Source: Euryodendron excelsum (lineage: Eukaryota > Streptophyta > Magnoliopsida > Ericales > Pentaphylacaceae). From it: a stretch of DNA of 64,000 nt. Below, piece after piece: positions 11,542-22,472 of the stretch (its first letter is position 1; the number at the start of each line of letters is the position of its first letter). The notes under the pieces are model-generated. The model made no database searches and was not told where the DNA came from. It saw only the letters and a program-made list of their open reading frames with translations. The stretch lies in assembly GCA_033060915.1 (NCBI GenBank), contig CM065393.1:1163501-1227500 (forward strand). The letters run 5' to 3'. A program made the position numbers and the translations under genes.

Positions 11542-11903
11542 TTGTCAACCTGAATCAAGACATCTTCAATGGTACCTCTAGGAATCTTGACAGACCTATC
11601 AGCTAATTGCTGTGTTACTGGTGTGGGGGGCTTTAATTATCTAGCACCTAACTATAAATAGACTGAATAAGGCAATAAATTTACGCCCACTCCTAAATCT
11701 AGTAAAGCCTGCTTAATTTGATGGTTCTCTATTGTACAAGAAATTATAGGACGACCTGGGTCTTTGTACTTTACAAGGACTTTACATTGAATAATGGAGC
11801 TGACTTGTTCAACCAGAAATGCCCTCTTAAGAATGTTTGTCTTTTTTATTTTATTTATTATTATAGTAACAAGGTCTTCCAAAAATTTAGCATATGACGA
11901 CAC
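11542..11903 (-). pseudogene. Element B aspartic protease remnant
   Basis: The minus strand reads a pre-protease block (SSYAKFLEDL), YKDPGRPIISCTI and the active site LLDLGVGVNLLPYSVYL, where family members read D-L-G-A-S-V. After a frame break it continues QLADRSVKIPRGTIEDVLIQ and stops at the LTR F junction. The catalytic Asp is still present but its context is altered. Length is about one third of a normal protease segment. Confidence 0.75.
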
Positions 11904-13551
11904 TTGTTGGATAGCATCTAAAAATGAAATATTAATTTTTACTTACTTAAACACTTCCAAATTATCCCCATATTGCGCACATTTCTTAGGGGCTACTAAT
12001 GGTTGAGGAAATGAAGCTTTAGGGACAAATTTTTTAATAGATGGGACAATCTCCACTAGTTGTGGAGAAAGAGACTCTTGATCTTTTACTTGTTCCTTTT
12101 GGTTTTTATTTTTCTCTATCTTTTCTAAGTGTTCTTCTTCAGATGTTTTTACTTAATTGTCAACTTGTTTTCCTGTCCTAAGAGTGATAATAGATTGAAC
12201 CTGATCTTGGTCTTTTGAACACCTAGAATGGTCACTTACGACAAATTGCCCTTTTGGATTAGCTATATGTTGACTAGGGAACTTTTTCTTTTCTCATTGT
12301 GCTATTTGACTAGCTAACTGGCCCACTTGATTCTCTAATTTTGCAATACCTTGAGTATTCATGTTAGTAGAATTTTTTTATCTCAACTATAGATTGACCT
12401 GTTAAATGCATAAATGCCTTGGTAGAATCTTTTAAAGATGATTTTTATTATTGTGGTGCAGGCAACTAAAGATTTGATTGAAATGAATTATTGGGATGTT
12501 GTTGAATAAGATATGATTGAGTAGGACGGCGAAAACTAGGTGAAAATTGATTTTGAGATTACAAGGGTTGCCCACTTAAATTAGGACTATCTTGATTACT
12601 TCTCCATGAAATATTTGGATGGTTTCACCAATTGAGATAGTATGCCTTAGTAGAAGAATTACCAAATTGGTTCTCATAATTGCTGAGTGCATTTGCTTGC
12701 TTAGTTATAGCATTCGGAAAATCCATTCATGGATGTACACATCTCTGTAGTATGCATTGGAGTTGTACATAATGATAGTTCTATTTATAGCGAAAGCTTT
12801 TATCTTTTGTGTGAGACTATCTAACTTCAATTTTATTTCAAAAGACTCTTTTACCTCATATAATCCCCCTTGTTGAGATGAAGTAACTGACGTATCCTTA
12901 TTGGGAACTTTCAGCTAATTTCTCAAGAAATTCATTGGCTTTATCATCTTTAAGACTTAGAAAGACCTCACCATTCATGGATTCAATCATGTTACAGTGT
13001 GATTGTGTTAAAGTATTATAAAAGTATTGTACGAGTCTCCATATCTCAAAACCATGATGAGTACATTTTAAAATTAAATCTTTAAATCTTTCCTAACTTT
13101 CATAAAATTTTTCATCTTTTTGCTGAGAGAAATTAGACATTTCTCCTCTTAAGGTATTAATCTTAGCTATTGGAAAAAATTTAGAAAGAAATTTCCTCAC
13201 TAGAAACTCTTATGAAGTGATTGAGCTAGATAGTAAAGAATTTAACCATGCTTTTTTTTTTTTTTTTTTATCCTTCAAAGAGAAAGAAAAAAGATGGAAC
13301 TTCGTAGACTCATCCAAAAATTTTGGAACTTATATGTAGTGCAAATTACACGAAATTCTTTTATGTGAATGTAAAGATCCTCTCTCTCTAACCCATGAAA
13401 GATTGGAAGCAGTTGTATTATGTGAGATTTTAACTCAAAGTGTAATGCATTAGTTGTAGGTAACACTACACAAGAAGAAAGATTTGTAGTTATGAGAGCA
13501 AATAAAGTCTCTAAGAGATTTGGATTCATTAACATTTTTCAAGTTATCCCC
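11904..13551 (-). pseudogene. Element B gag remnant
   Basis: Gag-like blocks in several frames. The N-terminal region lies near 13275-13535 (FELKSHIIQLLPIFHGLERE, HIKEFRVICTTY), a run of 18 T at about 13253-13270 interrupts the LKDKAKDWL block, and the middle part survives near 13000-13200 (GEMSNFSQQKDEKF, KCTHHGFEIW). The C-terminal W-x-HPN-x-SW segment lies near 12600-12650. Many stops and frameshifts. The T run is the likely cause of one frameshift. Confidence 0.75.
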
Positions 13552-14132
13552 GATGTTTGATATATTTTTATTTGATTTTATTTAATTTCTTAAACCTCTC
13601 CTAAATTTATTTTCAATATCCGGATCAAATGGTATTAATTCTAAGTTTTTCAACCGAAAACCAATCATACACAAATTAAAAACGGTAAAGTAGACAAGCA
13701 TGTCCTATCTAAAATTCAAGAAATGGATTCTAACTAAAATGAACAAAACCTAACCATACTACAAGACCTAGCAAATTAAAATAAGCTAATTAGATGAAGG
13801 GAGAGATGCACTACCAAGATTTTAGAACAATTCCGAATGTTTTTAATTTTCTACACAGTAGTCAATATTTTGACTGTATCTCTCTCTTCTAAAATCCAAT
13901 TGGGGTGATTTAAGAGGCATTAGAAAGCTAACTTAATGAATCAGAATTCTTCTTGAAATAGCTATTTACGAATTCTGATGCTTGCTAGCCTAAACACAAC
14001 TCTCAATTAGAGCCTAAAAATCGACAAAAACATTTCTAGGCAAATTTTTTTTAATTTTTTTTTTTATAGAAAAACTAACTAAACTAGTAGAAGGGTTTGG
14101 TAAATTTAAATCTAACTTGTTTTCTAATTAAG
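13552..14132 (-). other. Element B leader
   Basis: About 580 bp between gag and the primer binding site. AT-rich, no ORF. It corresponds to the untranslated leader of the element. Confidence 0.5.
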
Positions 14133-14150
14133 TCTACAGAAACGGCGCCA
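14133..14150 (-). other. Primer binding site of element B
   Basis: Minus strand TGGCGCCGTTTCTGTAGA. The first ten bases equal the tRNA-Asp type site of Athila/Tat elements and the rest has diverged. A 6-bp spacer separates it from the LTR terminus at 14157. Confidence 0.75.
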
Positions 14151-14156
14151 AAAACT

Positions 14157-15498
14157 TGATATGATAAATTTTAATACTCGCAAGCACTCGAATCGAATTA
14201 AAGTATAAGACAGTGAGTGCTTGGTCAATCCCACAGGGACTCGTGAATGTTTAGAAAATAAATTATAATAAATTTATTTCATCCTAACCTAGTTAAGAAA
14301 TCTTGATTTTGTTGAACTATTCTAGCAATAAGCAAAAACAAATAAACAAGTAAATAATTAATCTATAAAATAAATAAAGAGATGAAAGATATCAAATTAA
14401 GGTGACTAAGGTTTTAGAATCCACACACTTGCATTATAAGAACTTTTCACATGATTCAACTTATTTTCCTAATTCACTTCACAATAACGTCATAATCAAA
14501 CTTGTTATTATGAAAAATATAACATTAAAAACACTTTAATAAATAAACTAATGAATACTCTTCTTGACTTTAATGTTCAAGACCAAAAATTCATATGTAC
14601 TCAATCGAAAACAAATCACTTAAAAAATTCAATACTTGAAATTATACCAATAAATAATAGGGCTAAATAATTAATCTAATAATCCCAAATTATGTGCTAA
14701 ATTCATATTAAAAATTATTGACTTCAATTAAATATAGAAAAGAGTATTAAACAATTAAACCACACATTGGGAAATATATATGAATCACATGTTCAAGTCA
14801 TTATAAAACATGGAGTTTCATTCTTAATCCTAGTATGAATACTTAGCCGCTCCTAATTTTAGCATACATTGAAAGTTAGAAAAATAAAACATAAAACCTG
14901 GACACGTAGGTTCGTTTGGAAGTGCTGTCAATTTTTATTTTTTGTTGTGTGCCATAGGTGTGTGTTTTTGTTTTTAATTTTTTATGGTCTGATGATGACA
15001 TTTATAAGTTATCGTTCTACTAACAGTACCAGATCAATGTTTTAGAATTAGAAAACACACATATTTTAGTATTTTTTATGTTTTTTATTTTAACAAAAAT
15101 AGAAAACAAAAACCAAACGGACTTATGTTCCTAATCTATGTATTCTCTTTCTTCCTCTTCCTTTTGCACTCGTTTTCTCCATTGGCTTTTCAGTTTCTAT
15201 TGTGCAGCTCTCGGCTTCTTAGCTTAAGACAATCTGATACTAGGTATTGGTTTATTGCTTTTTATATCCTCACTTGCTGAACGCCACCCCTATTGATGCG
15301 CGGCTAGGGTAAATTTTTTTATTATTTTCTTTTCTTTCCTCGGCCGATGCACCACCTTCTTATTTCCTTCTTTGCTTTGAGACTCTTTCTTTCCGTTCTG
15401 GTCTTCAAATCTACAATAAAAATAATAATATAAATAAATAATTAACAACTAAATAAAATAATTAAAAGGTCAAAACATATAAATCACGGGACTTATCA
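14157..15498 (-). mobile_element. 5' LTR of element B (1342 bp)
   Basis: Begins TGATATGATAAA and ends GGGACTTATCA, with terminal inverted repeat TGATA/TATCA. Read on the minus strand it has a TATAAAAAG near 15260. Its U5 contains GTCCCTGTGGGATTGACC (about 14214-14235), the block that normally sits just upstream of the primer binding site in Athila-like LTRs, here in the correct orientation. It contrasts with LTR H, where the same kind of block points away from the binding site. Confidence 0.8.
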
Positions 15499-18006
15499 AA
15501 TATTACCCTTACTACTAGCGTTTCTTGCCCACTTTTACCATCTTCAAATGGCATTTAACTATCAATCACTTCTAATATTTTTGGGGAAAAATAAAATAAA
15601 ACTAGCATCTTTTTGTTTTCTTTCATTTTTTTTTTGGTAGATAAAAGAACCTATCGCGGATTGTTTGCTTTTCTACTTTTCCCATATTTGTTGTAAACAT
15701 GTTTTTCCTGATTCATCTTGATTCAAATAAGGTATGTTTTACCAATGAAAAAAAAAGAAAGATGTAAAACATGCATCTTATTATGTGTGTGTGTGGAGAG
15801 AGAGAGAGAGAGAGAGAGGAGGAGGAGGAGGAGGAGGAGGAGAGGGAAGAAAAATCAGTGGATCTATCAACTTCAGTTTCTTCTAACAATTTGAGATTAG
15901 ACTAGAAATAAGATCAATGTAGTAGCTAGATAAGGGCTCACTAATATCATGGTCAGTTTGAAATGCTAAAGTGTCTGTTTATTTTATTTTTATTTGGAGC
16001 CGTCTATATATTGCTAAAATGAATATATAGATATCTTTGGTATATGTTGGAATAGAAGAAGAGCTGAATGATACACTATCAACATCTTTGGATCGACGTA
16101 CGTGTTGCGTTAAGTTTCCTACCTGGTATGCATGCATGCATATTGGTTTTTAAACTCTGCTCTCGTTATACACAGTTTTACTTAACACAACGAATTACAC
16201 ACACTTAATTTTTTTTAAAGAAAAATGTTATTCTTTCAAAATTTTTATACAAAATTTTGGCACTTTGACATTACCCTTCTTTTTTTTAACACAATGAATT
16301 ACAGGTACGATTTTTCTTTTTGTGCGTATATTGATGGGCCAAAACCTTAGAGCAGGGGGTAGGGGAAGGTGAATATATGGAAACTATAATCACAACTATA
16401 GGTGGGGACACTATTACCATGTGGCTAATCCCGATCCTTTAATTATAGACACGTTAACCAACATTATCCCCTTGTTGTTGTACTTGTTTTTTTGATTTAT
16501 TTATTTTAGTGCTATCATTATTATTCTTTTGTTGCATAAGGGTCAAATTTTTGAATGTCAACTTCCCTTTAGATGTGATTTTGACACTCCAACTTCAAAT
16601 TTAGATTTTTTTTCCTAAAATAATTTTTTATTTAACACTCTCTCAAAAATAATTTTTAATTTAACATTATTTGTGCCATTTGTTGAAAATTTATTGACAA
16701 GTTGGACTTTTTATTGTAATAAAACTAAAATACATACATTTATATCCAACAATAGAATAAGGCAAATTAATCAGGCACCATTATCCCTCACTCACCATCG
16801 TTGTGCATCGATTCGTATAATTACACATATATAAACATATATACACCTGTAAGTGTGACCAACAAAACTGTAAGAAAACTAAAATGAATGCGGAAGCGGA
16901 TTAAACCCGTACCTTAGAATGCTTAATCCGAAACTTGAAAATGTTTTACGAATTGCCTTGAATCTACAACAGCGTAGTGTCATTATAGTGATGAATAGAC
17001 ACTCTGATTCCACAGTACAGAAACCAAGTCTTTATGTCTGTATATTTACAGATAGAGAATAATATTACGTTTAATCAGTCATAACGTTAGATGCTTTTGG
17101 TGTTTATGTAGACACACAAGAGGCACCAACGAAGAGTCACCATCCAATGAGACATATCTGTTTTTTAACAAACATGTTTGTACCCATGTGATTACTTGGT
17201 CAACCTACCATGGGAACCAGGTTGGGTTCATGACCCGACCCAAATACCAACATCTGCTACTCGCACATGGTGGGCAACTCTATTATCTCTCTTAATCATT
17301 CATGTACAAGATTATAAGTTCATACAAGCTAATGGGCCGTGCGACCACTGAACACACCTACAATTGAGAGCTCTACACTAGGAACTCTTATTAGAGCCAG
17401 CATAGAGACATCAACCCTAGATACAAAATATGGTGTCTCATGTATCATAGATCCATTTAGTTATATCGATTCAAACATCTCTAATCCCTCAATAAGAGTA
17501 TGCTTAACCCACGAAGCTTTCGCCTATATATTCACATCTTTGTTGTAGTTTGCTACAGCGACAAAATTGTCGACAGTAAAAATATCGTGGGATATTCTAA
17601 ATGGTCTTTTCTTGCCCTCTTACCACTTAGATAAAAAATAACTGCTTTCCCAACAATGTCCCGGAAGGCCAAATCATTCATGGTCGTAGATAACATGCCA
17701 AAGTAACTGAACATTATTTCCATCTCCTCAATACATAGTCTAAGGTCAAAGAGTACTGAATAAATTTGGTCATACGCAAATGACCTAGTCATATAAAAAT
17801 GATTCGAAGGACATCACACAATGAAGAAGTAGGGACCTATTCCTTCACACCTCCTTAATCGGTCATCAAGAACATGTAGTATGAAATACATGCTACGATA
17901 GAGTGTCTCGATCCAATTGAGGAGAGCGTATGTCATACTCATATACCGCACAAATCTTAGTCTAGCTGCTACACAAGCGTCTAAATCTAATTCTCTGTTT
18001 GCACAT
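15499..18006. other. Unassigned AT-rich region between elements B and C
   Basis: No retrotransposon protein motif found. It holds a compound microsatellite (15784-15842), AT-rich sequence to about 16850, and from 16860 a stretch beginning near AATGCGGAAGCGGATTAAAC that reads like a decayed repeat or LTR of a Copia type. I cannot assign it. Minus-strand ORFs of 79 and 83 codons at 17553-18065 show no recognisable domain and no codon pattern I would trust. This may be the oldest DNA in the window. Confidence 0.4.
15784..15842. repeat. Compound microsatellite (TG)n(GA)n(GGA)n
   Basis: Directly visible: about six TG, about eleven GA and about eight GGA units in succession. Confidence 0.95.
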
Positions 18007-19474
18007 TGTAAGCACTCTATTTTTGCTCGCTCAGCAATTTTCAGCTCGACTAGACTCACATTCAAATGTCACAGACACATTTAAGCCCAAACCATCTTCC
18101 CAAATTCAATCTAGTTAATCAACCATTTTGCAGGCCTGTAGGGCCAAATAGAAGCAAAATGACCAAAATACCCTGAGGACATTGCGTAGTCCAATTCCAG
18201 TTCGCATGCTTTCTTAAAGACGGTAAGTCCATATTTCAACCTCAATTTTAATTCCAATTTTAGTAAAGATCAGGCAAACTCAATTTAACATGTCTTTTGA
18301 GAAAGTTCATCTAGCACAACATGTTTATGGAGAAAACATAAAACTCTTCAAAATGATAAGTCCCTTCATACTCATTGACCAGGATGGAACTCATGTCCCT
18401 GAGATGGCAAAGCGGTTCACTTCTAGCACCTGCTAGCCCGCCAACGTAGAATGTTCACTATTCAGCATATCAATCGGGAAAGTACCTAAGGCCCTGAGGC
18501 GATAAGACCATCCAACAGCTTCTTGAGATCAAACAATCTCTAGAATGAACTCGCACCACTAGAGTGACAAAAACACTCACAAACATTGCAACCGTTAGAG
18601 TGATAGAAACAATCGCAAATAGGTCGACATCGGGGATGCCAACAAACCCCCTATATTACGAGACTGAACGCGCCTCTTAGCCGTGGCACTTTAATCGGAG
18701 GACAAGATACCTTTGTAAACCAACTCATCACACACCGTCAGAGTGATAGAAACACTTAAAACCTAGGTCAACACCAGTGTCTGCTAGCCCATTTCGGTAA
18801 AAAATGACCATAACGCCCCAGCGGGCCTTGCCGATACTCTTCTCGAGAAAGTACTTAAGATCTCAAAGTGGTAAGTCCACCCTTCTAGGATTATCCTAAA
18901 GATAATTTAGCACGTTCTAATGCCTTCTAGTCATTTCTGGATTGATTCCAATAGCATCTGGTCAAAATGATCATTTTGCCCTTAGGTGTCCAATCGCCTC
19001 CAAAAACCATATTGGCTTTGGGCACCAAACGGGTTACCTTCTAGGGTTGCTTCTAACAGTATTTCCAACATTCCAAAACCTTTTCAAACCTTTCTGAGTC
19101 CATTTCGGTGCACCTAGTATGAAATGACCATTTTACCCCTAACGGGCCGGTCACATCTTGTTAACCACACCAGCTCTAGTTGTCAAACCGGTTACCTCCA
19201 GCGCACTCTTTTAGGGGTTATGATCCATTCCCGACTGAGTCTTGCTACTCAGAACCTTCCAGATTATTCCTGAACTTTCCAGAGTCACTCCAAGTGAAGC
19301 TAAGCCAAAAATTGCATGGTAGTCATTAGGACATGCGCCCAAATCTTCTGTCTTGCATCCCAAGGGTTAAAGATCTGTTTCCTTCCAAACTAACAACTTT
19401 CCTAACGGGGTGGCGCCAAGCCAAAATTTAGCCTGGCACCATTGCAACAGGCACTAGGGTTAGTTTTGGTTGCC

Positions 19475-19482
19475 TATAAATA
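19475..19482 (+). promoter_or_regulatory. TATA box of the C LTR
   Basis: TATAAATA in TGCCTATAAATACAGGACA, followed by a run of 16 C (19490-19505). It lies 1468 bp from the LTR start, close to the spacing of about 1.3 kb in the solo LTR (26849-26856, minus strand). Confidence 0.7.
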
Positions 19483-19837
19483 CAGGACACCCCCCCCCCC
19501 CCCCCACTGTATTGAGGATTCGAAAAATAGCTCTAGAAACTTTGCCTCTCTAAAAATAGCCTCCGAGCTTCCCCAAAACCCTAATCACTTTAAGCCTCTC
19601 TCCAAATTCTAGCTTCCATACACTCTAAACACTTATACGCCTGCCTCTCATCACCATTAAAGATCAAGTGCTGCATATTCAAAGCAATAAGAAGATAAGG
19701 TGAGTTTTTTTTAGTTAGTTATGCAATTTCCTTCTCTCTCTTCTCTCTCCTATTTCACTTAGATTATTCTCTATTTTAATCTCCATATTCTAACCCCCTC
19801 TTCTTGTGTGCTTGAACCAAGGGATCTCTTGATTCAT

Positions 19838-19935
19838 TGTAAGCACCTTATTTTTTCTCGCTTGGCAATCTCCGACCCTACCAGACTTATAATCAAACTA
19901 ACACAGACACATTCAAGTATAACCTAAGATGGTGT
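19838..19935 (+). repeat. Internal copy of the LTR 5' terminus
   Basis: TGTAAGCACCTTATTTTTTC and the next 80 bases align with 18007-18104 (GCAATCTCCGACCCTACCAG vs GCAATTTTCAGCTCGACTAG; ACACAGACACATTCAAG vs TCACAGACACATTTAAG). A second LTR start thus lies about 360 bp downstream of the TATA box. Confidence 0.7.
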
Positions 19936-21794
19936 GGCATGGCCCCCTTGGTTATGTGGTGAAACTGAACCATGTATGTTCACATGCTTATTGGATAATG
20001 GTTGTTGTGTTCATACATTGCATTCAATATTGTGTTCAAAAGCTTTCTTAAAACTTGCATTCAGAAAACTCATTTTCAAATTTGTTTTCAAAACCACAAC
20101 CCTTAGATGATTCTAACCATTCCATGATTAGGGTTGTTTTAGAAAAGTATTACATTCATTGAGACCATCAAGGTCCATATTAGGGTTTTAAACTCTCGTC
20201 GTTTTTAAAATCACAACCCTAGAATGGATCTAGTCTTTTCATGATTAGAATCGTTTTAGGAAAGTGAGATATTTAAAAGACTTCCAAAAATCTATATTTA
20301 AATCTTTCTAAAATAGTTTTGTAAATCTACTTTTTAAAAATTCTTTTCAAAGATTTACTTTCCAAAAACTCTGTCTTAGAACTCTAGTCAAAACCCTAGT
20401 GTCCATGTGTAGGAAACCATAACTTTCCAAAGCGTAGTTTCACAAAAAATATAGATTTCTTAATTCAAAAGTCATATAAAATGATAGATTTCCAAAAACA
20501 AAACTTTCCTTGTTCAATTGAAACCCAATCTTTCCAATTCAAGTGCATTTCATAAATCTTAGATCCTAGGATTGCTTAAATCCAAGTTACTTTAAACCTA
20601 GGTCAAAGTTTTTCAAACTCAACTTTCCAAATTCAATTTTTTCCAAATCAAATCTTTTTTAAATTGGGAACTTTCCTAAAATAGAACTTTCATAATTCAA
20701 AGCTTTCATATGTTCAAGCTCTCCAAATTCTAACTTTACAATTTTTCAAATCAAATTGAATCTTTTTCAATCTTTCTAAAATAAAATTTTCCTAAAATAG
20801 AACATTCCTAATTCAAAGTTTTCTAAAATCAAACTTTTCAAGTGTATGTTTAAACCTTAGATTACCTAATTCCTGGGATACCTAAGCCCTAGTTTAACCC
20901 TAACCCTAAGTTAGAAAACTTTAACTATTTTCTAAGTCTTAAGTCTAAATCAAGTTGGTTTTCAAACCCCAACTCAAGTTAAAATGATTTTGAAGTTTAA
21001 TTCAAACTTTCCAAGACAATTTCAAGTACCAATTCAAGGCTCAATTTCAAATTCAAATTTTATTGCAAAGTCAACTCCAAGTTCGATTTCAAATCAAAGT
21101 CAGTTTTAAATCAAAATTCAATTTCAAATCTTTCAAACAAAATTCAAATCAAAACCTTTTCAACTCAAACTTTTCAAAGGCCACGAGATGTCTTTTCAAA
21201 TCAAACAAGGTCCTAAAGTGTCTATTTTTAATCAGACCTTGAGTCCGAACTGTGAGTGACTTGAATCCTAACAAAGAGACATGTAGGCAACCCTCATGGG
21301 TGTGGTCATAACCTTTTTCAAAATTTCAATTTTCTTTTTTCAAAATCTCTTTCTAAATTTAAATTCTTTTCATGCACTTGCATATCATGCATCACGTCAT
21401 CCCTGAAGTGATGACACAAACCTCTTTATAACATTCTTAAAGTGGATATAATTGGGCATTTAGTAACCAGAGATTCTAAATGAGTGAACCAATGGTGATA
21501 AGACATATAGGTACTACAAGGGCGGCATAAGATGACAGCCTAGTGCATCTTCTCTATACGTAATTAACCCTCAAACCTAGATTCACTATTTTCGAAAGAC
21601 CAAAATGGAGTTAATTTTTTTTAAAAAAGAAGGGCTTAAATCTTTTCAAATGTTGCCAAATAAACTGTTTTCTTAAAAACCCTTTCAAGAGGAAGTTTTT
21701 GTTCAAACGTTTTTACAAAAACCCTAAGTTTGATATTTAGATTTTGCTTAGTTTTAGGTCACCTAACTCACCTTAACAAAGTTAGGTGGCGACT

Positions 21795-22098
21795 CCAAAT
21801 CTTTTTGATAAAACCCTTATTCAAATTAATTTCTAATTCAAACCCCGTCATGCTTGTTCTCTTAAAAGGGTGAGTTCTAACAGACAGAGTATTAGGTTTC
21901 GTTTGAGTCAAGATCTAGACTCGCTTCGAATCGTATATTAACTTGTCCAAATCTTTTTGATAAAGCCCTTATTCAAATTAATTTCTAATTCAAACCCCGT
22001 CATACTTGTTCTCTTAAAAGGGTGAGTTCTAACAGACAGAGTATCAGGTTTTGTTTGAGTCAAGATCTAGACTCGCTTCGAATCGTATATTAACTTGT
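21795..22098 (+). repeat. 152-bp direct tandem duplication
   Basis: CCAAATCTTTTTGATAAA begins at 21795 and again at 21947. The two copies run to CGTATATTAACTTGTCC with only a few substitutions. The duplication spans the end of U5 of element C. Confidence 0.95.
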
Positions 22099-22366
22099 CC
22101 AATCTTATCCACTTCAAATTTTTTGAAATCAAACCTTTTAAAATTATTTTTAAAAAATGTCATCACTTACATTCTATTCACATTCAATCATTCTATCTTG
22201 TATTATGTTTGTCATCAAGGTATTGATTTCTTTACATTTTATTTTGTAGGTGGACCATGTTCACATTTACTTTTATTGTCCATATAAATTACCGTGAATG
22301 ATAGGATGGAATGGACAAGATGGATGAGAGTTGTTGGTCTCTTTTCTTCGTTTTTTAAAAAATTTC

Positions 22367-22369
22367 ACA

Positions 22370-22408
<39 letters not shown>
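22367..22408. repeat. (CA)n microsatellite
   Basis: About 20 CA units, interrupted once by GCG. It sits where element E has only ATTTCACACACACTTGG, so it expanded in element C after the two diverged. Confidence 0.95.
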
Positions 22409-22412
<4 letters not shown>

Positions 22413-22454
22413 TGCATTAGCATTTGCATATTTGTATTCTTTACCTGATTATGT

Positions 22455-22472
22455 CCCTTCTAGTTAGAAGGG
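22455..22472 (+). other. Conserved leader hairpin (copy in C)
   Basis: CCCTTCTAGTTAGAAGGG is a palindrome with an 8-bp stem and a 2-nt centre. The equivalent in element E is at 52244-52261. A short self-complementary hairpin in a retroelement leader is the usual form of a dimerisation or packaging signal; that role is inference. Confidence 0.6.

Larger units (their letters stand above)
11542..15498 (-). mobile_element. Element B: Athila-like retrotransposon, 5' half
   Basis: Minus-strand element with its 5' LTR at 14157-15498, primer binding site at 14133-14150, leader, gag and protease, cut at 11541 by the Tekay-like LTR F. The remaining pol is not in the window. Gag and protease have many stops and frameshifts, so it is old and inactive. 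The flank to the right of its LTR (15499 on) is the only candidate for older, non-element DNA in the window. Confidence 0.75.
18007..22100 (+). mobile_element. 5' LTR of element C (about 4.1 kb; right end uncertain)
   Basis: Begins TGTAAGCACTCTATTTTTGC, the terminus shared (reverse-complemented) by the E LTRs and the solo LTR at 28168. U3 shares blocks with E, such as CACTTCTAGCACCTGCTAGC (18418-18437) then CGCCAACGTAGAATGTTCAC. The TATA box is at 19475-19482. U5 contains the low-complexity TTTCCTAA stretch (20250-21200) and AGTTAGGTGGCGACTCC (21780). The expected end GGGGCGCGACA and the tRNA-Arg binding site AGCGACTCCACTGGGGA are not present. Instead a 152-bp tandem duplication runs into leader sequence, so the LTR/leader junction has been rearranged. 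Confidence 0.7.

Noticed and set aside
17553..18065. Two minus-strand ORFs of 79 and 83 codons resembling a short host gene
   Set aside because: No domain recognised, no splice sites that join them, unremarkable codon use and direct abutment on an LTR start. Left as unassigned sequence.
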